Source of the DNA: Rubrobacter sp.
GTDB taxonomy: Bacteria; Actinomycetota; Rubrobacteria; Rubrobacterales; Rubrobacteraceae
Reading direction: 5' to 3'
Assembly: GCA_013695335.1 (NCBI GenBank)
Contig: JACDAR010000372.1
Span: 1-8,513, forward strand
Length of the DNA: 8,513 nt
In this document: positions 1 to 6,462 of the stretch, one piece after another
How positions within the stretch are numbered: position 1 is the first letter of the stretch
Layout of the letters: each line of letters opens with the position of its first letter
Notes under the pieces: generated by a model
Told to the model about the DNA's origin: nothing
The model's database searches: none
The model's input: the letters and a program-made list of their open reading frames with translations, nothing else
Position numbers and translations under genes: made by a program

Positions 1-961
1 GGCTGGCGGACTGGACCAGTACCTCACGCGGGACGGTGGCGGTTCCGTAGTATTGCGGCACGAACTGGAGGGCAACGTCTTCGGCGCTGGATTCACCGTA
101 GTTATCCAGCAGAAAGGAATCGCGGCCAGCGATTTGCCCTTCCCGCACGGCGAATACCTGGACACATGCAGTCTCGCCCTCGGCGAATGCCCCGAAAGCG
201 TCGAACGAATCCTCGGAGGCGATGGTAGCCCGCTGGCGTTCGCGAACGATCTGGAGCGCGGACAGTTCATCCCGCAACTTCGCCGCCCGCTCGAAGTCCA
301 TCTCCTTTGCGGCGGTCTTCATCTTCACTTCGCGCTCGCGGATCAGGCCGTCAACCCGCCCTTCGAGGAAAGAGATAACGTCGGAGATGATCCCATCGTA
401 CTCCTCTTTCGTGACGGCCCCGATGCACGGCGCCGACGAGCGCCCGATGTGGTAGTTCAGGCATGGCACGCCGCTGCGGCGGCCCGGCTCCGGCCCCCGA
501 CACTTGCGGAAAGGGAACGTCTTGTTCAATACCTCCAGCGTGGCGTGGACGCTACCTGCGTTGGGAAATGGCCCGAAGTAGCGGTGGCGCGGGTCGTGGG
601 AGGAGCGAGTGGAGAAGACCCTCGGGTACTCGTCCCCGGTAGTCACCACGATGTAAGGATAGCTCTTGTCGTCCTTGAGCGAAGCATTGAAGCGCGGGCG
701 GTGGCGCTTTATAAGGTTGGCTTCCAGAACCAGCGCTTCGGTCTCGCTCGTGGTCGAGATGAAATCTATCTGCTCTACGCGCTCCCGCAACTCCGCTATC
801 TTGGGCCGTCCATCACCAGACCGGGTGAAATAGTTCGCCACCCGGCTACGGATGTTCTTCGCCTTGCCGACGTAAATGACCCTGTCGTCGGCATCCTTGA
901 AGATATAGACGCCTGGCGAGGTTGGGAGGTGGGATCTATCGGGGTAACCGTTCTCTGACAT
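1..961 (-). CDS. uvrC: UvrABC excinuclease subunit C, N-terminal 320 residues (3' end outside window)
   Basis: UvrC makes the incisions on both sides of a DNA lesion after UvrA and UvrB have located it. Reading the minus strand from ATG at 961 gives 320 uninterrupted codons running off the left edge. Residues 13-92 form the GIY-YIG nuclease domain that makes the 3' cut: GVY at 17-19, YVG at 30-32 (Tyr30 the likely catalytic Tyr), Arg40, and Glu80 in LEANLIK, matching the Thermotoga UvrC metal-site Glu. Residues about 211-233 ([20 protein letters not shown]) are the UVR helical motif that binds UvrB. The RNase H-like endonuclease half and the HhH domains lie outside the window. Cys154, Cys167 and Cys179 fit the conserved Cys cluster, but the expected Cys at 175 is Ser. 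No Shine-Dalgarno precedes the ATG; a TATAAT box 7 nt upstream suggests a leaderless transcript. The family call is very secure. Confidence 0.97.
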   Translation of the reverse strand, partial: MSENGYPDRSHLPTSPGVYIFKDADDRVIYVGKAKNIRSRVANYFTRSGDGRPKIAELRERVEQIDFISTTSETEALVLEANLIKRHRPRFNASLKDDKSYPYIVVTTGDEYPRVFSTRSSHDPRHRYFGPFPNAGSVHATLEVLNKTFPFRKCRGPEPGRRSGVPCLNYHIGRSSAPCIGAVTKEEYDGIISDVISFLEGRVDGLIREREVKMKTAAKEMDFERAAKLRDELSALQIVRERQRATIASEDSFDAFGAFAEGETACVQVFAVREGQIAGRDSFLLDNYGESSAEDVALQFVPQYYGTATVPREVLVQSAS

Positions 962-968
962 CGCGGAG

Positions 969-974
969 ATTATA
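969..974 (-). promoter_or_regulatory. -10 box TATAAT of uvrC, placed for a leaderless transcript
   Basis: On the minus strand a perfect TATAAT is followed by exactly seven bases (CTCCGCG) and then the uvrC ATG. Transcription normally begins about 6-8 bases after the -10 box, so the RNA would start at or beside the A of ATG. There is no purine-rich ribosome site before the ATG, which agrees with leaderless translation, common in actinobacteria. I see no good -35 hexamer 16-19 bases upstream. It lies in the 108-base gap behind the six-helix membrane protein, so uvrC probably has its own promoter. No LexA-type GAAC-N4-GTTC site is visible in the gap. Confidence 0.6.
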
Positions 975-1069
975 CCGCGCCGCAAACATTCTCCATCCAG
1001 GGAACAGCATTCGCGCCGTGCTTCCGGTCGAGTACCTTCCTGCGCCAGATCAAAGATCCAGACGGACCT

Positions 1070-1801
1070 TCACGCTTGCGTTTGGCCCCGTCCGCCACGA
1101 GATCCCCTGGGACGAATGGTAGATCCGGGTGGGATCATTTCGTCGCCCCCGGTCCTGGCGTACCCGAAACCGGCCACCCATCCGGCGATGGCTCCGGCGG
1201 CGGTGGAGATGAGCGCGCCCGCCAGGTTCGAGGCCCCGAAGTCCGTGAAGAGAACGGCCAGCCCGGCGACGCCCGCCAACGCCCCCCCGGCCAGGACGAG
1301 CCTCCGTCGGCGTTTCGTATCCGCTCCACCGGAGAAGAGCGCGTACAGGACCATGCCCGCCGCAGCGAGCGTGACGGGGAGAAAAGCGTACCGGACGAAC
1401 CCGGAGATGACGCCGGAGGAAGCCAGCCCCGCGCCCTCCGAACCGGGTGGCGGCGGGACGACGCTAGTGAGCCAGGCGATGGTGAAGAAGCTAGCCCAGC
1501 CGACGATGGCGCCCACGCCGGCCCCGTTCCGGGTGCCACTCCGGACCTGCGAGCGGTAGGTGCGGGAGCCGAGGAGCGCGGCAAGGACCGTGCCCGGCAG
1601 GATCAGGAGGAGCCCAAACCCGGAGAGCCCGCCAAGTAGCCGGAACAGGCCGCCGTCTCCCACGTACCGGAAAGGCAGGAGCAGCAGGAACGCCGCCGCC
1701 AGAAAGGCCAGAATCCCCATGTAGGTCCAGGTGACGCATCCGAAGGCCCGCCGGTAACGGGGCTGTATGCCCCGCTGGCTGGCGTCGCGGTCAGGAGACA
1801 C
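1070..1801 (-). CDS. six-helix integral membrane protein of unknown function
   Basis: I do not recognise the family. The 243-residue product starts with GTG and has about six hydrophobic segments, near residues 25-45, 55-78, 94-115, 137-157, 167-187 and 190-213. A basic cluster DTKRRRR at 161-167 probably marks a cytoplasmic loop. The N-terminal 20 residues are polar and basic, and the last 30 residues are a Gly/Arg-rich tail. There is no cleavable signal peptide and no catalytic or transport signature that I can name. The GTG start has GGAG a few bases upstream, located inside the end of the phosphodiesterase gene, and the two reading frames overlap by 11 bases. This suggests translational coupling and perhaps a shared role at the membrane. 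A plus-strand reading frame over the same bases looks like a GC-rich shadow. Confidence 0.8.
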   Translation of the reverse strand: MSPDRDASQRGIQPRYRRAFGCVTWTYMGILAFLAAAFLLLLPFRYVGDGGLFRLLGGLSGFGLLLILPGTVLAALLGSRTYRSQVRSGTRNGAGVGAIVGWASFFTIAWLTSVVPPPPGSEGAGLASSGVISGFVRYAFLPVTLAAAGMVLYALFSGGADTKRRRRLVLAGGALAGVAGLAVLFTDFGASNLAGALISTAAGAIAGWVAGFGYARTGGDEMIPPGSTIRPRGSRGGRGQTQA

Positions 1802-3299
1802 CCTGCTCCACGGGCTCCGCCTTCTTCACCCCGAAGTGCTCCAGCAGGGTCGGGGCGATGTCGGTGATCCGTCGCGGGGTCGGCACGCCTTTATTCAACC
1901 CGCTCGCCAGCACGAACACCTCGGAGTCCGCGGCGTGCAGTGAGCCGTGGTCGCTCGCCGTATGGAACCCTCCAGTGACCTCCCCGAAGGTACACCCAGG
2001 CGTCGCCGAGAGCACGAGATCCCCGCATCGTGGGGTGTTCAGGCAGCCCCACAACCTCTCCAGCGCATCAGGGTACTCGCCGTACCCGAGCGAGTCGCCA
2101 GACACTTCGAGGTCAAGCGCTCCGGGATCTCCTTCGATCTCCCACGAATCACCATAAGTATCAGTCAGGCCGTCGCCCGGTCGGAACCATAGCTCCAGTC
2201 CATTTCTTCGGGCCACGGCCCACCCGCCTTCGGTCCAGGCCGCAACGTCCACGCCCCGCCGGGAAACGAGGCTGTTCACGAGATCCCCGCGATCCACGCC
2301 TTCGCGCAGGTACAGCAGGGCGGAGCGGCCGTTTGGGACCATCACCACGTCCACGCCGGGCCCGAACCGCGCCCGCGACCCGGACGAGACCCGGTAGCCG
2401 GATATGCTCCCGAGCTCCACGTAGCGGCGCTCGGGGAGAAGCGGGGCGTGCCCGTGGTCCGAGAGCGCGAGCACTGCGTACTCGTCGAGCACCCGGTCCA
2501 CCCCGCCGCCGGCCCCGAAGATGCGTCCCACGTATCCATCAGCCTTCGCCAGCCAGCGGCGCTGGGCGGCGAGGCCCTGATGGTGGGCGATGGAATCGCC
2601 CTTGAAAAAGTACACCAGGTTGAAGGGCGCCACGTGATCCCGCACGAACATCGCCCCGACCTCTGCGGCGTACTCGTCGTTGATGCCGACGGAGTGCCGG
2701 AATCCGCCGCTTCCCTTGCGACCGTTCGCGCCAGTATCGCGGCTGTAGAAAAGGTCGCCCATGTAGTATTCCTTCGGCCCCTTCACTGAGGTTCCGAGGT
2801 AGCGGCTGCCCCTCTCATATCCTTCCACGGAACGCATCCTCACGGGATGCTCGTGGGGTCCGCGCCGGATCGGGAAGTTCACGCATGCCCCGTCAACCCC
2901 GCTCTCGTGCAGCGTCTCGAAGAGCGTCGCAGCGTGCAGATCGTCGCGGTTCATACGCCAGACGTTGTTGTGGAAGACCTTGACGGGACCCGTAAACATC
3001 ACGGTCTCCGTCATGGCGCCGTAGACGACCACGCCACCCTGGGCCGCGTCGTACCAGGCATGACCCACGATGCCGGTCTCAGCCGGTGCGCCGCCGGTTG
3101 CGATGGCAGCCGTCGCGGCCGGGGTGATGCTCGGGAACACAGAGACCGCATCCCATACCGCCTCCCCGCACTCGGCCAGCGCGCCGAAGTTCGGGGCTTC
3201 CCCGTCCCGGATCGCCGCCTGTAAAACGTCGGGCCTGATACCGTCGAGCACCAGCAAGAGCACGGGCTTCACCGCCGCGTCGTGTAAAGAGCCAGTCAA
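1791..3299 (-). CDS. alkaline-phosphatase-superfamily phosphodiesterase / nucleotide pyrophosphatase-like protein
   Basis: The 502-residue product matches the type I phosphodiesterase/nucleotide pyrophosphatase group, which hydrolyses phosphodiester or phosphoanhydride bonds using two metal ions. The metal and catalytic residues appear in the expected order: Asp19 in LDGIRPD, a candidate nucleophile Thr59 in FPSITP followed by ATG at 67-69, Asp235 and His239 in KGDSIAHHQG, Asp281 and His282 in SDHGH, and His451 in SDHGSLH. No signal peptide is seen, so it is probably cytoplasmic; the early hydrophobic run is the first beta-strand of the fold. The substrate cannot be told from sequence. The start is uncertain: TTG at 3299 gives this length, while GTG at 3272 (residue 10, just before KPVLLLVLDG) is equally plausible. 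Neither has a clear ribosome site. The gene overlaps the next membrane protein by 11 bases. Confidence 0.9.
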   Translation of the reverse strand: MTGSLHDAAVKPVLLLVLDGIRPDVLQAAIRDGEAPNFGALAECGEAVWDAVSVFPSITPAATAAIATGGAPAETGIVGHAWYDAAQGGVVVYGAMTETVMFTGPVKVFHNNVWRMNRDDLHAATLFETLHESGVDGACVNFPIRRGPHEHPVRMRSVEGYERGSRYLGTSVKGPKEYYMGDLFYSRDTGANGRKGSGGFRHSVGINDEYAAEVGAMFVRDHVAPFNLVYFFKGDSIAHHQGLAAQRRWLAKADGYVGRIFGAGGGVDRVLDEYAVLALSDHGHAPLLPERRYVELGSISGYRVSSGSRARFGPGVDVVMVPNGRSALLYLREGVDRGDLVNSLVSRRGVDVAAWTEGGWAVARRNGLELWFRPGDGLTDTYGDSWEIEGDPGALDLEVSGDSLGYGEYPDALERLWGCLNTPRCGDLVLSATPGCTFGEVTGGFHTASDHGSLHAADSEVFVLASGLNKGVPTPRRITDIAPTLLEHFGVKKAEPVEQGVS

Positions 3300-3302
3300 A
3301 AC

Positions 3303-3345
3303 CCGTATAGTTTACCGCCCATCGGCGCGGGCGATGTCGATACGG
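3303..3345 (-). other. nested inverted repeat in the permease-phosphodiesterase gap (weak terminator or leader structure)
   Basis: The gap between the permease stop and the phosphodiesterase start can fold into a two-part hairpin. The outer arms are CCGTAT/ATACGG (3303-3308 with 3340-3345) and the inner arms CGCCC/GGGCG (3316-3320 with 3329-3333), with an unpaired internal loop between. On the minus strand it is followed by GTTTTG, a short T-run, so it might be a weak intrinsic terminator after the permease or a leader structure for the next gene. TAAACT within the right half could also be a -10 box. The role is undecided. Confidence 0.35.
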
Positions 3346-4839
3346 TTACGACTCCTGGATATTTCCCTCGGAATCTCCTCCACGGGCCAGCCGACTGTGA
3401 GAGCGGCTGTAGCCGAAGTAGATCACCAATCCTATAGCCATCCAGAGCAGGAACCGGACCCAGGTCCCGATGGTGAGAAAGCCCATGACGAACAGGCAGA
3501 GCAGGACCGCCAGGATCGGGATGAACGGAACGCCGGGCGTTTTGAAGGCCCTCGGGAGATCCGGCTGGGTCCGCCTGAGCACGAGCACCCCTATGGAGAC
3601 CAGCACGAACGCCGAGAGCGTCCCGATGTTCACCAGCTCACCCAGCGTGGTCAGCGGGAGGCTGAACGTCAGGATGGCCGAGAGGATACCGGTGATGATG
3701 GTGATCCTGTACGGGGTGCGGAAGGTCGGATGGACATGGGCGAACCACCGCGGCAAGAGGTTGTCGCGGCTCATGGCGAAAGCCACCCGGCTCTGGCCGA
3801 GGATCAGGATCATCACGACTACCGTCAGGCCGACGAGGATCGCCAGAGAGACTATGAACTTCGCGGCCGGGAAGGGTGTCGCCTCCAGCGCCGTGGCTGC
3901 CGGGGCGGCGGTGGCCAACGTGTCGTAGGGCACGAGCCCGGTGAACACCACGGAAGCCAGTATGTACAGCACCGTGCAGATACCGAGAGAGGCAAAGATG
4001 CCGATGGGTATGTCCCGCTGCGGGTTACGTGCCTCCTCGGAGGTCGTCGCCACGATGTCGAAGCCGATGTAGGCGAAGAACACCAGCGCGGCCCCGGTGA
4101 AGATGCCGGTGATGCCAAAGATCGTGTCTATCCCCAGGATGCTCGGGATGAGGTACGCATAGAGCCCGGTGCCGTATCCGCCCTCGGCTGGTGCCGGGGC
4201 CGGGATGAACGGTGAGAGGTTGGCGGCGTCTATGAACCATACTCCGAAGCCGATAATGAAGATCGTGACCAGGATCTTGATCGCCGTGATCACCAGGTTG
4301 AACTGGGAACTCAACTTGATCGCTACGATGAGTATCCCCGTCACAGCAATGACAACCATCACCGCCAAAAAGTCGTGGGAGAGGCCCGATTTCGCGGCGT
4401 ATAGCCCCTTCGGAACGGTTATCCCTATGAGTTCGAGTACGCTGACGAGGTAGCCTGACCACCCTTTCGCCACTGTGGCGGCGCCGAGCGTGAACTCCAG
4501 GATGAGGTCCCAGCCGATAAGCCACGCCACGAACTCTCCCAGTGACGCGTAGGAGAAGGTGTAAGCGCTACCGGCTACGGGCACCGTGGAGGCGAACTCC
4601 GCTTAGCAGAGCGCCGCCAGGGCGCAGGCCACACCCGCCACGACGTAGGAGAGGGCTATGGCGGGTCCCGCGTAACCGGCCGCTGCTTCCCCGGTGAGGA
4701 CGAAGAGACCCGTACCGATAATTACCCCGATACCAAAGACGGTGAGATCCAGGGGTCCCAGATCTTTCTTCAGTTGAAACTCGGGGTCCTCTGTGTCCCG
4801 TATGGACTGCTCGATGGACTTCGTGCGCATGATGCTCAT
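3346..4839 (-). pseudogene. APC-superfamily amino-acid permease (cationic amino-acid transporter-like), interrupted by in-frame TAA
   Basis: The encoded protein would be a secondary transporter moving amino acids across the cytoplasmic membrane with about 12 helices. From ATG at 4839, which has GGGGAG 6-7 bases upstream, the frame reads 78 codons with the APC signature in the first helix (GIGVIIGTGLF, residues 36-46) and then meets TAA at 4605-4603. The same frame continues for 418 more codons with no further stop or shift, including FFAYIGFD and EEARNPQRDIPIGI, typical of the CAT/YfnA group. The sequence around the stop is ALC-stop-AEFA, where relatives usually have Tyr, so one base change from TAC or TAT explains it. 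Read through, the length (497 codons) is normal for the family. A restart at GTG 4584 would lack the first two helices and is unlikely to work. It is either a recent null allele or a base-call error. The family call is secure; pseudogene status is less so. Confidence 0.8.
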
Positions 4840-4889
4840 AGGCTGCTCCCCGTGACTCGCCCCTACGCCCCGCACGTTCGCAGATATAC

Positions 4890-4920
4890 GGCATTGTAAC
4901 GACTCCTTCTCAACAATGCC
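4890..4920 (-). promoter_or_regulatory. perfect 8-bp inverted repeat upstream of the permease gene (candidate operator)
   Basis: Arms GGCATTGT and ACAATGCC are perfectly complementary and separated by 15 bases, about 50 bases before the permease ATG. The right arm overlaps TACAAT, a fair -10 box on the minus strand, although no convincing -35 was found. The geometry, about two helical turns between arm centres, suits a dimeric repressor site. A weak RNA hairpin is possible, but no T-run follows. Confidence 0.4.
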
Positions 4921-4929
4921 CGGCGACTA

Positions 4930-4943
4930 GTAGAAGGTTCTAC
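4930..4943. promoter_or_regulatory. 14-bp near-palindrome GTAGAAGGTTCTAC
   Basis: Two perfect 6-base arms, GTAGAA and TTCTAC, flank a two-base centre. It sits between the repeat-tailed membrane protein stop (4971) and the permease promoter region, 9 bases upstream of the larger inverted repeat. The loop is too small for a terminator, so a protein-binding site is the simplest idea. It does not fit the actinobacterial LexA box GAAC-N4-GTTC. Confidence 0.3.
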
Positions 4944-4970
4944 CTTGCGGGTGATGGCCTCAGGGGAAGG

Positions 4971-5831
4971 CTATTTGGGTGGTGCGGAAGAGGGTGACGC
5001 GGAGGATTTGCTCTGTGGCTCCGCCGACGAAGACGCGGAAGCCGAGGAAGACCCTGACGCGCTATCTGGCTCCGCTGACGACGATGCGGAAGCCGAAGAA
5101 GACCCTGACGCGCTATCTGGTTCCGCAGAAGATGGGGACTGCTGGCCTCCAGATGGGGACTGCTGGCCTCCACCGAAGAGCTGGTTTTGCTGGCCGTTCT
5201 GCTGGCCGGAGCCACTGAAAGGTGTGTTTTGCGTTCCGCTGGGGGTAAACCCCGAGTTTGAGCGGCCCATCTTCACCGAAGATCCGGCTCCGGTGCCACC
5301 GTAGCCGAGGGGATGCACACCGGGGGTGGCGCCATAGGGACAATTGCTCCAGAAGCCGCACGAGAAACTGTTGCCGATCAGCCGTTCGGCACCGTATATG
5401 ACGGCCAGTCCGATAACGAACGCCACGACTGCGGCTATGAGGCCCTTTATCAGGATCGAACGCCGCCTGAGGTTCGGCAGCCGAGAGAACCATCCCAGCG
5501 CTGCCCGCATCCGCCCCACGGAGTTGTTCCGCAGGTCGGGGCGATCCGGCACCTTAGCTGGTTCGGAGTAGCGTCGGGCTTTACGCTGTTCCTTGCGCGC
5601 CCGTAGCCCCCCGGAGACCCCACGGACCTTGCCCGTCGCGTTCTCCAGATATGCTTTCAGGATTGCCGCCCCGCCCGTGATGATCATGGTGGTCAAAGCG
5701 GCGCCGAGCAGAGTGCCAGCGACCCCAAAGCGGGAGGTTACCGTGGCCGCCCCCGCCGATGCGAGGCCCGCAGCTATTATCCCGCTCCCGCTGACTACGG
5801 GGCCGGAACTGTCTGAAGTATCCCTGCTCAT
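4971..5831 (-). CDS. membrane protein with Ser/Ala/Gln-rich repetitive C-terminal tail, unknown function
   Basis: The 286-residue product has no enzyme motif that I recognise. Residues about 17-60 are a Gly/Ala-rich hydrophobic stretch (SRFGVAGTLLGAAL at 33-46) of a style seen in small actinobacterial membrane proteins. Residues 68-125 are strongly basic and presumably cytoplasmic. Residues about 126-149 form a clear transmembrane helix (GLIAAVVAFVIGLAVIYGAE). Cys158 and Cys164 just beyond it could pair outside the cell. The rest is low complexity: Gly/Ser/Gln-rich to 233, then a 17-residue Ser/Ala/Glu/Pro unit repeated twice with a decayed third copy, ending in PPK. By charge, the tail is probably extracytoplasmic, like a surface stalk or linker. 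The ATG at 5831 lacks a Shine-Dalgarno and lies 8 bases after a probable -10 box. An acidic plus-strand frame over the repeats is a shadow. Confidence 0.8.
   Translation of the reverse strand: MSRDTSDSSGPVVSGSGIIAAGLASAGAATVTSRFGVAGTLLGAALTTMIITGGAAILKAYLENATGKVRGVSGGLRARKEQRKARRYSEPAKVPDRPDLRNNSVGRMRAALGWFSRLPNLRRRSILIKGLIAAVVAFVIGLAVIYGAERLIGNSFSCGFWSNCPYGATPGVHPLGYGGTGAGSSVKMGRSNSGFTPSGTQNTPFSGSGQQNGQQNQLFGGGQQSPSGGQQSPSSAEPDSASGSSSASASSSAEPDSASGSSSASASSSAEPQSKSSASPSSAPPK
5023..5124 (-). repeat. 51-bp tandem repeat, two near-identical copies
   Basis: Copies at 5023-5073 and 5074-5124 differ at only a few positions. The core from TGCGGAAGCCGA to the end is almost unchanged, and several differences are third-position changes that keep the protein the same (17-residue unit SSAEPDSASGSSSASAS). 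Partial, decayed copies flank it at about 5002-5022 and 5125-5130. The unit is a whole number of codons, so copy-number change would keep the frame and only lengthen or shorten the tail. Confidence 0.85.
5131..5172 (-). repeat. 21-bp perfect tandem duplication
   Basis: Two identical 21-base units (5131-5151 and 5152-5172) encode the tandem GGQQSPS motif in the membrane-protein tail. The exact identity, including third positions, suggests a recent slippage duplication. It adjoins the 51-bp repeat, so the whole tail appears to evolve by in-frame repeat change. Confidence 0.85.
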
Positions 5832-5839
5832 AGTCGTCT

Positions 5840-5867
5840 AATCTATCAGCCGCACAAGCAGTTACAA
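5840..5867 (-). promoter_or_regulatory. probable promoter TTGTAA-N16-TAGATT of the repeat-tailed membrane protein gene
   Basis: On the minus strand a -35-like TTGTAA (5867-5862) and a -10-like TAGATT (5845-5840) are 16 bases apart. Eight bases separate the -10 box from the ATG at 5831, so the RNA would begin at or next to the start codon, giving a leaderless or nearly leaderless mRNA. AGACGACT before the ATG is not a good ribosome site, which agrees. The match to consensus is moderate. Confidence 0.45.
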
Positions 5868-5868
5868 G

Positions 5869-5899
5869 GGCGGAAATTGTGTTTTCGCCAACATTTTTT
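5869..5899 (+). terminator. hairpin plus T6 tract, oriented as a plus-strand intrinsic terminator
   Basis: On the plus strand GGCGGAAA (5869-5876) pairs with TTTTCGCC (5882-5889) through 8 pairs, one a G-U wobble, around a 5-base loop. AACA and six T residues follow (5894-5899). In the minus direction one pair is lost and the T-run becomes an A-run ahead of the stem, so it is a worse terminator for the uvrA side. No plus-strand gene precedes it, so it may stop antisense RNA or be fortuitous. It abuts the candidate promoter at 5867. Confidence 0.4.
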
Positions 5900-5932
5900 C
5901 GGAGTTCGTCTCGGACTGGCCATTCGGTCGCT

Positions 5933-6460
5933 TCATCCACCCTCGCGCAGCCGCAGCGCGGCATCGAGAAATAGCCTGATGCCTGGCGAGAGATCCAACA
6001 TCCTGGCTTCGGATACTGGTCGAAATTCCGCATCTGTTTCGTAGTCTCCTTGCAATCTGGCCCGTGGCAGGTACCGCGCCGCCTCCGTAAGAAAGACAAT
6101 CTGCACGAACTCGGGATACGGGAGGATGAGCGCCGGAGATCTCGGGCCGAGGTGGAGGAAGTGGATGCAGCCGACCACCTGCCCGACTTCGATCCCCCAT
6201 CCAGCCTCCTCCAGCACCTCGCGCTGGCCTCCGGGCAGAACGTGTACCCCGTCCGGGTTGCGCATGACGAGTACCTCATCGCCCCTGAACACCACGCCCC
6301 GAACCGACGTGACGTGTTCGAGCGGCGGAAGCTCATCCCCGAGATATCACCTGACGCGCAGCGGGGTTTCGTGCTCCAGCTTCCACCAAACGGTGGTCTC
6401 TTCCGTATCTGGCTCCCTATCCGCCAGGAAATCTTCGAGGCGGGAGATCTCGAACCAGCT
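5933..6460 (-). pseudogene. NUDIX hydrolase remnant: no start codon, in-frame TGA, shortened Nudix box
   Basis: NUDIX proteins hydrolyse nucleoside diphosphates linked to another moiety, often cleaning damaged nucleotides. Starting three bases after the uvrA stop, one minus-strand frame reads as a coherent protein (SWFEISRLEDFLADREPDTE, then VWWKLEHETPLRVR) until TGA at 6349-6347. The same frame continues as YLGDELPPLEHVTSVRGVVF through VHVLPGG to a proper C-terminus at 5933. The Nudix box should be GX5EX7REUXEEXGU. Here GG is followed by one residue and then REVLEEAGW, so about 12 residues (36 bases) including the first conserved Glu are missing. Between the previous in-frame stop and the first recognisable residue there is no ATG, GTG or TTG. 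An internal GTG at 6295 could make a 120-residue product, but it would lack the N-terminal part and still carry the damaged box. Three independent defects make a dead gene the best reading. Confidence 0.75.
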
Positions 6461-6462
6461 TC

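Noticed and set aside
53..958. 301-codon plus-strand open frame opposite uvrC
   Set aside because: The minus strand encodes conserved UvrC over the same bases. The plus frame has no recognisable domain and results from GC-rich codon bias.
962..1069. SOS (LexA) box upstream of uvrC
   Set aside because: No GAAC-N4-GTTC or close variant was found in the 108-base gap by eye.
3070..4215. 381-codon plus-strand open frame opposite the permease and phosphodiesterase
   Set aside because: It spans two unrelated conserved minus-strand genes, and its product is a charged, low-complexity, Arg/Glu/Asp/Gly-rich sequence typical of an antisense shadow.
5023..5172. CRISPR array
   Set aside because: The repeats are direct tandem copies without unique spacers and keep a coding frame inside a gene.
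4945..5304. Acidic repeat protein with CWP motifs on the plus strand
   Set aside because: It is the complement of the Ser/Ala/Gln-rich repeats. The minus frame has a start, a promoter and membrane segments, and the plus frame lacks support.
5581..6336. 251-codon minus-strand frame crossing the NUDIX remnant and the next gene's start
   Set aside because: It is in a different frame from the conserved NUDIX and membrane-protein sequences, and its product has no family resemblance.
4603..6349. Programmed stop-codon readthrough, selenocysteine or alternative genetic code
   Set aside because: One stop is TAA and the other TGA, at positions expected to be Tyr and probably Arg. Neither site shows an obvious recoding structure, and the other genes use TAA, TAG and TGA as normal ends.
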